Positions 32,773-41,957 of a stretch of 64,000 bases of DNA are shown here, in pieces. The DNA is taken from NCBI GenBank assembly GCA_965366625.1, contig CBDUGP010000014.1, positions 55,187 to 119,186 on the forward strand, written 5' to 3'. How positions within the stretch are numbered: the stretch's first letter is position 1; the number at the start of each line of letters is the position of its first letter. The stretch comes from JAUIJL01 sp965366625. GTDB lineage: Bacteria > Acidobacteriota > Thermoanaerobaculia > Multivoradales > J023. Both the position numbers and the translations under genes were made by a program. The notes below the pieces were generated by a model. That model made no database searches and was not told where the DNA came from. It saw only the letters and a list, made by a program, of their open reading frames with translations.

Positions 32773-34632
32773 CTACCGACGCTTCTTTTTCTTCTTCTTT
32801 TGCTTGCCGACCTGCACGCTCCTGTGGACGAAGGATTCAAGGCCCGAAACCTCGTCCCAAACCCCGATGGCGACCTTGGGAATGCCTTGGCGCACCAGAA
32901 GCTTGCCCGCATAACCCATCTCCTTGCCCTCGGTCGCCGCCAGCTGATTCTGGGGCACTGAAACCGGGAATGGAATCTCCTGCAGACGGGACACCCCACC
33001 TTCCTCGTCCTGCACCGCGACGTGAATGCGCAGCCGTCCTTCGTGATTCTCACCGCTGGGTAAGAGGGTCACGCCGGAGAACGGTACGCGCACCAGGAAC
33101 GGCAGATTGTATTTGCCTCGGCCGGCTTTTTCGGGGCTGCCGAATTCCACGGTGATCGCCAACGGGTTGCTCTCCAAATCGAGAATCAATGAGGAGTAGG
33201 TCCGGTCGGCCACCCGCGCGGCTTCCGGCTTGTCCAAATAACCGCTGCGATGACGGGCTTTGAGACCCGGCCGCTTCACACGGACCTCGATCGAGTGGTA
33301 CTTGCCGTCACCTCCGCGCCGGGACGGGTATCCGAGGGAGTAAAGGCTGTCGAAATCCTTGGTCAGCCGCTCGAAAGCGCCGCCGAAATTCGAAGTATTG
33401 ACGATCGCCACTCCGCCGGTTGCCGCCGCCATATCGAGCAAGGGCTCCTGGTGATTGTCGAGCCGCACCACGTCCGCCAAGGCATCGCCCCGATTGGTCA
33501 AGGCGCCCGGCGCGTTCTCAGCCGAAACCGAAGAGCGGGTTTTTGCGCCGCCGGCATGCAGGGTGTAAAGCGTGACTCCACCGGCGTTCGCCTCGCGGGT
33601 CAGATTGTCGAACATCGACGATTGGTCGTCGGACAAGGCAGCGGAAACCGGTTCGAAGCGGGCCCCGCCACCAGCCCCGGGAGCACCAAAACGATCGACA
33701 TAGTATTGGTATAGGTCTGCACCCGGGGTCTGGGGAATGCCATCGCTGACGTAAAGCACCGCCTTGCGACCCGGCAAACCGGAAACGGAACGGATCAGGC
33801 CTTCCAGAGCGTTCATGGACCGCTCCACCTCCTGGCGCCGCTGCTGGACATAATTACGGATTTCGTCCGCGGCCCGGTCCGCATCCGCGTTGTCCAAACC
33901 TCGACCCCCTACCTGATACTCCAACGTCCTCAGCACTCGCCGACGGGCCGCTTGATTCGCTTGACCATAGACCGTTTCCTGCGAGATCTCTTCGATGCCT
34001 TGTCCCAAGGCCACCAGGTCGTCGGTGAAGGGAACCACCGATCGCACGGTCAGACCGTGACTGATCAGGCCGATCCGATCTCCACGCCGCACGCGATCCT
34101 CGATGAATCGTCCGAGTTCTTTCAAGACTTGGGCACGGTTTGGCTGAAGAATGTTGTAGTTGTCGACATAAACCGCTAGAGACAACCGCTGATCTTCGGG
34201 TACCTGGCTCGGAGCTTCTGCCGGGAGGTCCGAAGCCTGCCCAGCCACCATTTGCCGATCGCGCTCGAAGCTCTCGGTGGGCCCGGAGGAACGCGTGATG
34301 GTGTAGAAGTTGGTGATTTCGACCGGCGAATCGTCTTCCAGAATCTCAAAGTCGTCGGCGGTCAAACCGCTGACCCTCTGGCCATCCTCGTCGGTGACGA
34401 AGACTTCGACATTGATGATGTTGACGTCCACGCGATCGATGAACAACGACGATGGCTCGTCGTTTTGGGCACCGGCAATTCCGGCGAATAGGCTCATCAA
34501 GAGCAACATGGCGAGCACGGCCCGAATGCCCACGATGGGGTCGAGCTGGGGTTGGGTGGAATTCATATGTTTTTGGCTCGTGCACTCTTGGCTGGGGCAC
34601 TTTTGGCTCGGGTTTAGTGAGTTGTCAATCAT
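32773..34632 (-). CDS. VWFA domain-containing protein, acidobacterial TIGR03436 type
   Basis: This 619-residue exported protein has an unusually long N-region (about 40 residues, with repeated CPSQ/CTSQ) before the hydrophobic signal (AVLAMLLLMSLFAGIAGAQ). Next comes the family opening NVEVFVTDEDGQRVSGLTADDFEILEDD, then a von Willebrand A-like domain (about 140-400). The metal-site region is in AVYVDNYN. The C-terminus is basic (KQKKKKKKRR). The family is common in Acidobacteriota with unknown ligands; VWFA domains bind proteins through a metal. ATG with AAGGGAG eight bases upstream fixes the long N-terminus; an inner ATG 22 codons later lacks a ribosome site. TACAAT 34 bases upstream is a likely -10. 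Confidence 0.85.
   Translation of the reverse strand: MIDNSLNPSQKCPSQECTSQKHMNSTQPQLDPIVGIRAVLAMLLLMSLFAGIAGAQNDEPSSLFIDRVDVNIINVEVFVTDEDGQRVSGLTADDFEILEDDSPVEITNFYTITRSSGPTESFERDRQMVAGQASDLPAEAPSQVPEDQRLSLAVYVDNYNILQPNRAQVLKELGRFIEDRVRRGDRIGLISHGLTVRSVVPFTDDLVALGQGIEEISQETVYGQANQAARRRVLRTLEYQVGGRGLDNADADRAADEIRNYVQQRRQEVERSMNALEGLIRSVSGLPGRKAVLYVSDGIPQTPGADLYQYYVDRFGAPGAGGGARFEPVSAALSDDQSSMFDNLTREANAGGVTLYTLHAGGAKTRSSVSAENAPGALTNRGDALADVVRLDNHQEPLLDMAAATGGVAIVNTSNFGGAFERLTKDFDSLYSLGYPSRRGGDGKYHSIEVRVKRPGLKARHRSGYLDKPEAARVADRTYSSLILDLESNPLAITVEFGSPEKAGRGKYNLPFLVRVPFSGVTLLPSGENHEGRLRIHVAVQDEEGGVSRLQEIPFPVSVPQNQLAATEGKEMGYAGKLLVRQGIPKVAIGVWDEVSGLESFVHRSVQVGKQKKKKKKRR
34569..34612. repeat. 15-bp tandem repeat in VWFA gene N-region
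   Basis: About three copies of a unit like gcactcttggctggg encode the SQKCP/SQECT/SQKH segment ahead of the signal peptide. This extends the signal peptide N-region. Confidence 0.7.
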
Positions 34633-34665
34633 GTCAGAGGCTCCCTTGTCATCTGCGATCTAAGG

Positions 34666-34671
34666 ATTGTA
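34666..34671 (-). promoter_or_regulatory. -10 box of VWFA gene
   Basis: TACAAT on the minus strand, 34 bases before the ATG, is followed by a leader with AAGGGAG. Confidence 0.4.
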
Positions 34672-34860
34672 GCCAATGGGTGACACTTGAGGTGATCAAG
34701 AAGTGCCGGCCCGCTTGGTAGTCGGGACCGGTTGTGGCAGGATCATGTCCATGTCGGTTATTCAAGACCCTGGAATTGCCGTGTCATTCCATTCACAGGG
34801 CAATGCAGGGCAACGCAGGGCAACAAGCCACGTTTGCCCTGGACGGATGAAGGAAGCAGG

Positions 34861-35445
34861 ATGCATGCCACCTCACCACGATTGAGACTCGAGGATCCGA
34901 CGCTGCGCAGCGATCCATCCCTCGAGCTTGCCCGCAAGCAGCTCAAGGGATATTCGCCGAGCCGGCCGGAACAACGGGCAATCCGCGACCGCATGCTGCA
35001 ATTTATCGACCAATTTCCCGATGATGCCCACCTCAGGTCACGTTTGGAAGGCCACCTAACCGCTTCGGCGTTGGTGGTCGACGCGTCTGGCCGGCAGGTG
35101 TTGCTCTTGCACCACCGCAAGCTCGGTCGCTGGCTGCAATTAGGAGGTCATTGTGACGGCGACGGTAATTTGGCGGGGGTCGCGCTGCGGGAAGCTTGTG
35201 AGGAAAGCGGCATTCCAGACCTTGAGATCGTTCCCGAGATCATAGACGTCGATATCCACGAGATTCCAGAACGTCCGGCCGAGCCACGACACCTGCATCT
35301 CGACACTCGCTTTCTCGTTTTCGCCCCTGAAGGAGCCCAACCGCGCGGCAACCATGAGTCCAACGCCCTCCGCTGGATGACCTTCGACCAAGCTCGAGCC
35401 TTGGATGTAGACGACTCTGTGCTCCGGCTCTTGAATCGGTCCTGA
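34861..35445 (+). CDS. Nudix hydrolase
   Basis: The 194-residue protein has a Nudix domain (about 60-185). The Nudix box reads GHCDGDGN then REACEESGI. The invariant REUxEExGU part is intact, while the Glu normally found six residues after the first Gly is Gly. This GHxDGD variant is seen in a branch of the superfamily. The N-terminal ~60 residues are helical with SRPEQRAIRDRMLQFI. It would hydrolyse a nucleoside diphosphate linked to another moiety; the substrate is unknown. ATG at 34861 is preceded by AAGGAAG. Upstream there is a 10-bp direct repeat (gcagggcaac) at 34800-34832. Confidence 0.85.
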   Translation: MHATSPRLRLEDPTLRSDPSLELARKQLKGYSPSRPEQRAIRDRMLQFIDQFPDDAHLRSRLEGHLTASALVVDASGRQVLLLHHRKLGRWLQLGGHCDGDGNLAGVALREACEESGIPDLEIVPEIIDVDIHEIPERPAEPRHLHLDTRFLVFAPEGAQPRGNHESNALRWMTFDQARALDVDDSVLRLLNRS

Positions 35446-35601
35446 TCCAATCTGCCCGCCCGACGAGAGGCCTGCCCGCGACAAGTCCTGGGGCGAGGAG
35501 TTTCGACGAGGGCTCCGTGCATCTTAGCCCCAAAATCCAAACCGATCTCCAGAGGCCCAATAGGCTCGACTCATCCGGTCAGACTCATACGGTCAATTGA
35601 T

Positions 35602-37119
35602 ATGCAAATGGAATCTACCCCGCCGTCAACAGGACTCTCCGCCTTGGGACAAGCCGAGCTGACCAGTCTCCTGGAACTCGCTCGGCAGCTGCTGCGCCTC
35701 GACGACTACGACCGTATCCTCGACGAGGTCGTTCGGTTGTCCCTCTCGATTCTGCGGGGAGAGCGTGGTTTCTTGGTGCTCGCCCGGGGTGAAGGCTTGG
35801 ATTTCAAGGTCGTTCGCAATTGGAGCCGGAAAGAGCTGGAAAGCGGCGGAGAACCCATCAGCCGGTCGATCGTCACGCGGGTACTGGAGGAAGGTCGGCC
35901 GATTTTCATCCCAGATGCTCTGGCGGATTCGAGCTTCGCCAACACCGAGAGCATTCTGAGAATGCAGATTCGATCGGTGATGGCGGCTCCCTTGCTCATC
36001 GAAGACGAGCCGGCCGCGGTGTTGTACCTGGAGTCGAGAAAGCTGACCCGCTTATTCGACAAACCAGAATTCGAAATTTTCCAATATATTTTGGAGCTTT
36101 CCGCCCGAGCCCTTGAACGCTGCATGCGCCAAATTATGTTGGAGCAGCGCAACAGCATGTTGGAGCACGACTTCCTGGCGCGCCATCGATTCCCGGGAAT
36201 TGTTTCCCGGGATTCCGCGTTCATCAAGATCCTCGAAACCGTGGCCCAAGTCGCCGGCTCGGATTTGCCGGTCCTCGTCCAGGGCCCCTCGGGAACCGGC
36301 AAAGAGTTGATCGTGCGCGCCTTACACCTCAACAGCCAACGGACGAAGAAACCCCTGGTGACGGTAAACTGCGGGGCCATCTCGCCGGCGCTGTTGGAAT
36401 CGGAGCTCTTCGGCCACCTCAAAGGAGCATTTACCGGCGCCACCGCCAACAAGGTCGGCGTGATTGCGTCTGCTGACGGTGGCTCTGTTTTTCTCGACGA
36501 GGTCGGAGAGCTTCCGGGCGAGCTGCAAGTCAAGCTGTTGCGCACCCTACAATTCGGCGAGCTTCAACAGGTGGGCGCGACCCAGCCGATCCGCGTCGAC
36601 GTCCGATTTCTGGCCGCCACCAACCGAAATTTAGAAGACGAGGTAGCCGCCGGCCGCTTCCGGGAAGATCTCCTATTTCGACTCAATGTCATTACCCTCG
36701 ACTTGCCACCCCTGGCGGATCGCCCCGACGACGTCTTGCCGCTTTTTTTTCACTTCATGGAAAAAGCCTGTAGCGATCAGCGTCGACCGGTTCCGCGGAT
36801 CTCCCCGCAGTTGGAAAGGGTCCTGCAGGCCTACAGTTGGCCCGGCAATGTGCGAGAACTCGAGAACGAGGCCAAACGATTGATCGCCATCACCCCGGAC
36901 GGACATCCCCTGACCGTGGATCGCCTTTCGGCCCGAGTGACGAGATCGACCCGACCGTCGGAGCAACGATCTGGACCGCTCAGCCTGGCCGACCAGGAAA
37001 AAGAACTCATCGAACTCCACCTCAAGCTCAGTGACGGCAACCGTACCCAGGCCGCCCAGAGCTTAGGCATCAGCCGCGAAGGTTTGCGTAAAAAAATGAA
37101 ACGTTTAGGTTTGGGTTGA
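35602..37119 (+). CDS. sigma-54-dependent transcriptional activator (GAF-AAA-Fis)
   Basis: This 505-residue bacterial enhancer-binding protein has an N-terminal GAF sensory domain (about 20-180). The central AAA+ domain (about 198-430) holds Walker A GPSGTGKE (228-235), the sigma-54 contact loop GAFTGA (275-280) and Walker B SVFLDE. A C-terminal Fis-type helix-turn-helix is at about 465-505 (RTQAAQSLGISREGLRKK). There is no receiver domain, so it is probably tuned by a small ligand through GAF rather than by phosphorylation. It would remodel RNA polymerase-RpoN at -24/-12 promoters; two such candidates occur in this window (14614 and 58793). The start lacks a clear ribosome site. A DUF4097-like gene follows within 15 bases. 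Confidence 0.92.
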   Translation: MQMESTPPSTGLSALGQAELTSLLELARQLLRLDDYDRILDEVVRLSLSILRGERGFLVLARGEGLDFKVVRNWSRKELESGGEPISRSIVTRVLEEGRPIFIPDALADSSFANTESILRMQIRSVMAAPLLIEDEPAAVLYLESRKLTRLFDKPEFEIFQYILELSARALERCMRQIMLEQRNSMLEHDFLARHRFPGIVSRDSAFIKILETVAQVAGSDLPVLVQGPSGTGKELIVRALHLNSQRTKKPLVTVNCGAISPALLESELFGHLKGAFTGATANKVGVIASADGGSVFLDEVGELPGELQVKLLRTLQFGELQQVGATQPIRVDVRFLAATNRNLEDEVAAGRFREDLLFRLNVITLDLPPLADRPDDVLPLFFHFMEKACSDQRRPVPRISPQLERVLQAYSWPGNVRELENEAKRLIAITPDGHPLTVDRLSARVTRSTRPSEQRSGPLSLADQEKELIELHLKLSDGNRTQAAQSLGISREGLRKKMKRLGLG

Positions 37120-37132
37120 GGTTATGTCGTTG

Positions 37133-38146
37133 ATGAAAAATCGAATTCAAGGGTGGATCAAATCTGCGAGTCGAGGCCCCTGGACGGTCGTTTCGCGACT
37201 GCGGCTGCGACTGCGGCTGCGGCTGCGGCTGCCGACAGTTCTTGCCGTCACCCTGGGTTTGGGCTCGCTGGCCTTCCCAGGTGGACTCGTTTGGGCACAA
37301 ACCCCTTCCGAAGAGGCCCCTGGCTCGCAACAGGTCGACCAGACCTTCGACGCCAAGACCCGCGCCGAGATAGATATTCGCAGCTCGGCCGGCACCATCC
37401 GTGTCATCGGAGAGGATCGACCTACAGCCCGCGTGGTCGGTCGGTTGGGTGCGGACGTCGAGCGGCTCGAAAGCTTTGTCGACGGGCGCTACTTGAGGTT
37501 CATCGCCCATCCACCGAGCGCCCTGCCGAAAGCCCCTCGAGCCTTAGATTCGGAACTCGTTTTTTACTTGCCCAAGGGCTCGGATCTGCACATCCAAACC
37601 CTGGAAGCACAGGTCGAAATCGAGGGAATCCAGGGGCGAATCCGAATCGACAACGGAGCCGGTGACTCTAAAATTCAAGGCGAGCCACGACGGATCGATG
37701 CGGTCTCCGTCACCGGCGACTTCCGGTTGAAGGTCAAATGTCCAGACGTAGAGCTGAAGACCGTAAGCGGTGTGGTGCTGATCGAAGGGGCGATTGAAAA
37801 TCTAATTGCCGAAACCGTGGAGTCTCAGCTCTTGAGCCGCGCCGAAATCGAGGTGGAGGCGCTATTGCGCACCGTGACCGGCCGGATCGACTTCGAAGGC
37901 CGGTCGGCACGCACCGCACGCATCCGCCTCCACTCGTCGAGCGGCCCGGTGCGGCTGCTGCTCGACCCAGACATTGCCGGGGCCTTCTCCCTGAGCAGTG
38001 ACCGCGGCGAACTCACCAATGGGCTGGGGCCGAGCTGGTCGTCGAAAGCAGGGCGTTTGCAGGCCGAATGGAAGCGCGGCGAGTCTCCGCGGCGGTTCGA
38101 AATCGAAACCTTCGACGGTGATATTCAACTCGAAACCGTGAATTAG
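37133..38146 (+). CDS. DUF4097-like beta-helix protein, exported
   Basis: The protein has about 337 residues. An unusual signal peptide carries an alternating Arg-Leu run (RLRLRLRLRLRL) before the hydrophobic core ending VWAQ. The mature part (about 60-337) shows short repeated strands such as IDIRSSAGTIRVIGEDRP, VEIEGIQGRIRIDNGAG, VSVTGDFRLKV and IETFDGDIQLETV. This is the DUF4097/putative adhesin pattern of a right-handed beta-helix. Function is unknown; the family is often beside envelope-stress regulators. It starts almost directly after the sigma-54 activator and is likely co-transcribed. ATG 37133 (GAGG 11 bases upstream) is preferred to ATG 37124, where the ribosome site would be too close. 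Confidence 0.75.
   Translation: MKNRIQGWIKSASRGPWTVVSRLRLRLRLRLRLPTVLAVTLGLGSLAFPGGLVWAQTPSEEAPGSQQVDQTFDAKTRAEIDIRSSAGTIRVIGEDRPTARVVGRLGADVERLESFVDGRYLRFIAHPPSALPKAPRALDSELVFYLPKGSDLHIQTLEAQVEIEGIQGRIRIDNGAGDSKIQGEPRRIDAVSVTGDFRLKVKCPDVELKTVSGVVLIEGAIENLIAETVESQLLSRAEIEVEALLRTVTGRIDFEGRSARTARIRLHSSSGPVRLLLDPDIAGAFSLSSDRGELTNGLGPSWSSKAGRLQAEWKRGESPRRFEIETFDGDIQLETVN
37196..37236. repeat. 6-bp tandem repeat in signal peptide
   Basis: About six copies of the hexamer gactgc/ggctgc encode alternating Arg and Leu. Slippage would lengthen or shorten the positively charged N-region in steps of two residues. Confidence 0.85.
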
Positions 38147-38237
38147 ATTATGTTTTGAAGCCGCCTCAGAGCCCATTTCTGCAATTTGCGGCGATCATTT
38201 GAGACCGTGACCCGGGCTGAACTAAGATCCCTGCCTA

Positions 38238-39425
38238 GTGGCTGCGACTTTATTTTCGGATTCTCATATGTGCTCTCCAACCGCTTTGCTCAAAAGCATC
38301 GAAGAAACCATCTACCGGGCTCAAGCCTTGGAATTCGTTGTGCCCGACGACACCGGTTTCTTCTCCGTCCAAAGCCATTTGGTCCAACAAGTCCAAGAGA
38401 TCATCGAAGATTCCCTCGACCTGATGCGCCAGGTCATGGACCACTACGACGAGACCGACAGCTCCGATTCCACTCCGAACCTCTTGGCCGGAGTCGACGC
38501 CGCCGGTGAAGAAGATCTCTTGCGTGAAATCGGTGCCGCCATCTCCATCGAGCTGGCGGCCCAGGAAGTCTCCAACATCGCCTTCGCCGTGCGAGCCCAG
38601 CTGATGGAAACCTTCGAAGCCCTATGCGGCGCACAGAAAGGCGATCAGATTTGGGTGGTCGCCTCCCACGCGGACACCGGACTGCGACGTGCCGGTAAGG
38701 GATTGATCACGCTCGAAAATACAATCCGCGAATACGAAAGTCTCGAGCCCGTGGAGCGCACCTGGAGCAAGCTCCACGATTCCTTGGAAATCCGCCGACT
38801 CTATTGTCAGTTCCGGCGCGGCATCTCCCGTCAAGGCCCGCCCGAAGGCCTCGACGACCTCTCCAGCGGCTTGCGCAGCGCCGCCCATCGCATCGCCATC
38901 CTGCGCGACCGAAGCATCTATCCCCTCATGCGCATCTCAGATCGAATCCCAATTCGGAGACTGCAAAAGCGCATTCTGGCTTGGCTTGAAAGCGACCCGT
39001 CCCCGGACCGAGAAGAACAAGGTCGGCAACTCTGGAGCGACCTGCAGTCTTTTGCCGAGCTGTTGATCCAGGTCAATCACCGGGAAGAGCTGAGGGAGCA
39101 CGACCGTCAAGTGATCCGAGATTGGCTCGACACCCACTTTGGTGCCGAAACCTCCGATGGACTCGAAGGCCTGATCAGCTCGGAAAATACGGTCGAAATC
39201 GAAGAACCGGCCGATGACGAGGCCCGTGACGGCTACCGTCTCGCCGGAGTCCAGGATCTGGCACAGCTGGAGCCCCTGCTGGGCTGCTCCGAAGAACTCG
39301 ACGACCTGCTGCTACAACCAGGACAGCGGTACCTCGAAGACCTGCGCAAACCCCTGCGGCGGATTTTTAGCAACCTAAACCGCCCTTTCGAAGCCACTGA
39401 AGAGCCGATCAGCTCATTGAGGTGA
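38238..39425 (+). CDS. uncharacterised alpha-helical protein
   Basis: I do not recognise this 395-residue protein. It is cytoplasmic by composition, lacks membrane segments, and is almost entirely helical with many charged pairs (for example VQSHLVQQVQEIIEDSLDLM and REELREHDRQVIRDWL). This suggests a helical-bundle scaffold or adaptor. The GTG start has TAAGAT nine bases upstream and no ribosome site; ATG at 38268 (MCSPTALLKS) is an alternative. It follows the activator/DUF4097 pair after 91 bases on the same strand and converges on the next gene. Confidence 0.6.
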   Translation: MAATLFSDSHMCSPTALLKSIEETIYRAQALEFVVPDDTGFFSVQSHLVQQVQEIIEDSLDLMRQVMDHYDETDSSDSTPNLLAGVDAAGEEDLLREIGAAISIELAAQEVSNIAFAVRAQLMETFEALCGAQKGDQIWVVASHADTGLRRAGKGLITLENTIREYESLEPVERTWSKLHDSLEIRRLYCQFRRGISRQGPPEGLDDLSSGLRSAAHRIAILRDRSIYPLMRISDRIPIRRLQKRILAWLESDPSPDREEQGRQLWSDLQSFAELLIQVNHREELREHDRQVIRDWLDTHFGAETSDGLEGLISSENTVEIEEPADDEARDGYRLAGVQDLAQLEPLLGCSEELDDLLLQPGQRYLEDLRKPLRRIFSNLNRPFEATEEPISSLR

Positions 39426-39452
39426 CTGGCCGGTCTGGCTATGAAGCCTGGG

Positions 39453-41864
39453 TTACCGCTCAACCGCGAGCTTGACCCAAATCTGCTTGCCGGCGCCGCA
39501 CTGCGCTCGAGCACTAGCCAAGACGCTCCCAGCTCCGTCTATCAAGTCGACTTGCCATGGACCCGAGCGCAGTCCTGAAAAACTGAACCCACCCGTAGCC
39601 AAATCTAGGCTGCCCACCATCTCGAGCCCATGCCACACAGCTACCACTGACCAATCGTGGTGGACTGAGACGCCGTCCACTGCGCCTTGAATTAGACACC
39701 CCGTATCGAAGCGGACAATCCATCCCTGCTCGTCCCGATTTAGAACCACTTCCCGAGTTGCATCCAAAGGCATCCATCGATCGTCTAACGAGACAATTCG
39801 ATAAAGACCGGCGGGCAGGGTTTCAAAAACAAAGGAACCGTCGTCTTCAGTGGACGTTTGGTAGGAGCTGAGATCCGAATCGACCACCTGAATTTGCAAA
39901 TTCGCGATAGGTAATCCCTCGGCATCAACCGCTACCCCTTGAAGAGAATGCGATGACGGCCTAGTCACCGAGAAATCGTGTTGATTGAATCCCGGCTTCA
40001 AATCCAATTGGGCTTCGGAGCGAACGATTCCTGCACCACTGATTTGTAGGTTCGCAGGACCTGCTCTAAGAAAATGAAGGGTGAATGTGCCGTCGCCATT
40101 TGTCGTCGAGAGGTCGATGGAAGCCGGCCCCTCACCATAATCGACCAACAACTGAACTCCTTCGACGGGGTCGCCGGCACCGTCGAGGACAAACCCTGTC
40201 AACGTTGCAGCCGGTGGCAGCAAAATTTCAATTTCCTGATCGGCCGAACCGATTTCAACCGTGTAGGACCGAGTTCCAAATTCCCAAAGCTCAGCTTGAA
40301 GCTGCCACCGGCTACCAGGCGGCACACGCAACTCAAACCTGCCGTCCTCATCAGTAGCGAACTCAGGCACCGAGATTCGGGGGCTCAATTCCGAGCCGGG
40401 CTTACCAGAGAAGGAAACCCCAACCCCTGGGAGCCCTTCTCCGCTCTCTGCAGACACAACTTGGCCGGAGAGCTGCAGAGCATCCGGGAGAAAGAAGTTC
40501 AACGGCTCTGTAATTTGTTCCGACCAAGTCAAGCTCAATGCGGAATGGCCTTTGCGCCAGGCAACCACAGACAGCGCTCGCGCACCGGTCCATCCGGGAA
40601 TTGAAAAATATCCATCCTCGCCCCCGGTTGCCACCCGCGGCAGAAGAGGCCGGCCACTAGGCGAAACCTCCAGAGAAGAGTTCTCAGCACTAAGATCAAG
40701 AAAAATCTCCGGCGTAGAAACAGGATTTCCTGCCGAGTCTTGGACCCAGCCTCGGATGCTCTGGGTCCCTGAATCGAAAGAAATCTCGCCGAGGTCAATC
40801 CAACGAACCTTGCCGTTTTGACGAATCGGCATGGTCTTGCCAATCCGGGAGCCCGCCCCGAGCCTGAGGAAGGTCGGCTCGCTCAACTTTGAGTAAAGCT
40901 CAAAGGTTCCATCCGCCGCAGAGAGGTCACATCTAGACCCGTCGCTCAAACACAACTCTACATTCGCTGCACCACCTCCCTCACTCACCACAGTGCCCGT
41001 AATTCGCGAAATCCAAGACAAGGTGAAGTCTGAGATCACTCCCGGGATCCGGGCGTGACTGCGCACCTCGGCCGAGTGGAATCCTTTCTTGAGCAAAGTC
41101 AGGGTTGCCGAGGCACGGGGCGACAAATGCGAAAGCTTCACCAGACCTTCACGATTCGAGAAGAACGATTGGCCGTCGCTTTGCACCTCCACATCCTCAA
41201 CAGGAAAGCCTTCTGGATCCGAGACCCGAATATGGTGCTCATAGGCAATGGGGTTCAAGACCCACTTTAGGTCGGCCCTCTCCCATTCCACAGGTATGGA
41301 TGCGTGCTCGAACCCTTCTTTGTGAACCGCTAGACGCCTAGAATCGAGAGGTAGCCGAAGGTCGACCCACCCTTCCGGATCCGAAACCCCGAAGCACGAG
41401 ATACGATCGGGCAACATCACCAACGCATCGGCAACAGGTTCGCCTTCGGCATCTCTTAGGGCGAGCTTCAGCCGCCTGGTTTCGCTCCACACCATCGCCG
41501 GCGGCTTCTCAGCTTTCCAAAGCCCAACTCGGGAGTTCTCGTCTAGATCGAGCGGTGCCAGGCGCCGGTATTCTGCCACCGGCGTGGCCAACGTGAAGGA
41601 CCTTCCGTCGGGCACAAGAACTTCGACAGACCAAACCCCCGGTCTTGGGACTTGAATCTGAAAACGCCCCTCGGCGCCCACAGACGCCGCCTTGGAACTC
41701 ACTTGACTCACCACTGAGCACCCCGAGCGGCTCTCGGCTCTCACCTCGACTTTACTGAGCGGAAATCCTGGCGAAGCGAGAACTCGACCCTCCAAGGTCA
41801 TCGCTTCTGCACCCATTCCGCCCAGCGTCAAGGCCAGCCAGAACAAAAGACATCGCCACCTCAA
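39453..41864 (-). CDS. carboxypeptidase-regulatory-like/Ig-like repeat exported protein
   Basis: This exported protein of about 803 residues is built of repeated beta-sandwich modules of the CarboxypepD_reg type. Typical phrases are LALRDAEGEPVADALVML, VSDPEGFPVEDVEVQSDG, VLDGAGDPVEGVQLLVD and VDAEGLPIANLQIQV, followed by TDEDGRFELRVPPG-like strands; about eight modules are recognisable. Such modules bind or stabilise surface assemblies and are not themselves peptidases. TTG at 41864 gives a canonical signal peptide (MRWRCLLFWLALTLGG, cleavage near AEA) and has AAGGA nine bases upstream. The alternative GTG at 41945 overlaps the upstream stop (GTGA) and adds 27 residues. It is downstream of, and likely coupled to, the kinase-less sensor gene. 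Confidence 0.75.
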   Translation of the reverse strand: MRWRCLLFWLALTLGGMGAEAMTLEGRVLASPGFPLSKVEVRAESRSGCSVVSQVSSKAASVGAEGRFQIQVPRPGVWSVEVLVPDGRSFTLATPVAEYRRLAPLDLDENSRVGLWKAEKPPAMVWSETRRLKLALRDAEGEPVADALVMLPDRISCFGVSDPEGWVDLRLPLDSRRLAVHKEGFEHASIPVEWERADLKWVLNPIAYEHHIRVSDPEGFPVEDVEVQSDGQSFFSNREGLVKLSHLSPRASATLTLLKKGFHSAEVRSHARIPGVISDFTLSWISRITGTVVSEGGGAANVELCLSDGSRCDLSAADGTFELYSKLSEPTFLRLGAGSRIGKTMPIRQNGKVRWIDLGEISFDSGTQSIRGWVQDSAGNPVSTPEIFLDLSAENSSLEVSPSGRPLLPRVATGGEDGYFSIPGWTGARALSVVAWRKGHSALSLTWSEQITEPLNFFLPDALQLSGQVVSAESGEGLPGVGVSFSGKPGSELSPRISVPEFATDEDGRFELRVPPGSRWQLQAELWEFGTRSYTVEIGSADQEIEILLPPAATLTGFVLDGAGDPVEGVQLLVDYGEGPASIDLSTTNGDGTFTLHFLRAGPANLQISGAGIVRSEAQLDLKPGFNQHDFSVTRPSSHSLQGVAVDAEGLPIANLQIQVVDSDLSSYQTSTEDDGSFVFETLPAGLYRIVSLDDRWMPLDATREVVLNRDEQGWIVRFDTGCLIQGAVDGVSVHHDWSVVAVWHGLEMVGSLDLATGGFSFSGLRSGPWQVDLIDGAGSVLASARAQCGAGKQIWVKLAVER

Positions 41865-41909
41865 CTCTACTGATCCTTGCAACGAATCTTCACATTCGAA
41901 GTCGAGCCA

Positions 41910-41957
41910 CGGACCACTCACCTCTCGGCCCCCAAGGACGCTCACCCCTCGGCCCCC
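41910..41957. repeat. 24-bp direct repeat at the gene junction
   Basis: Two tandem copies of ctcacctctcggcccccaag plus four bases (second copy with one change) span the end of one gene and the possible start of the next. Each copy carries a GTGA on the minus strand, so the repeat duplicates a candidate start codon. Confidence 0.75.

Noticed and set aside
34732..34860. 43-residue N-terminal extension of the Nudix protein
   Set aside because: It would need a TTG start without a ribosome site, while ATG 34861 has AAGGAAG and fits the domain boundary.
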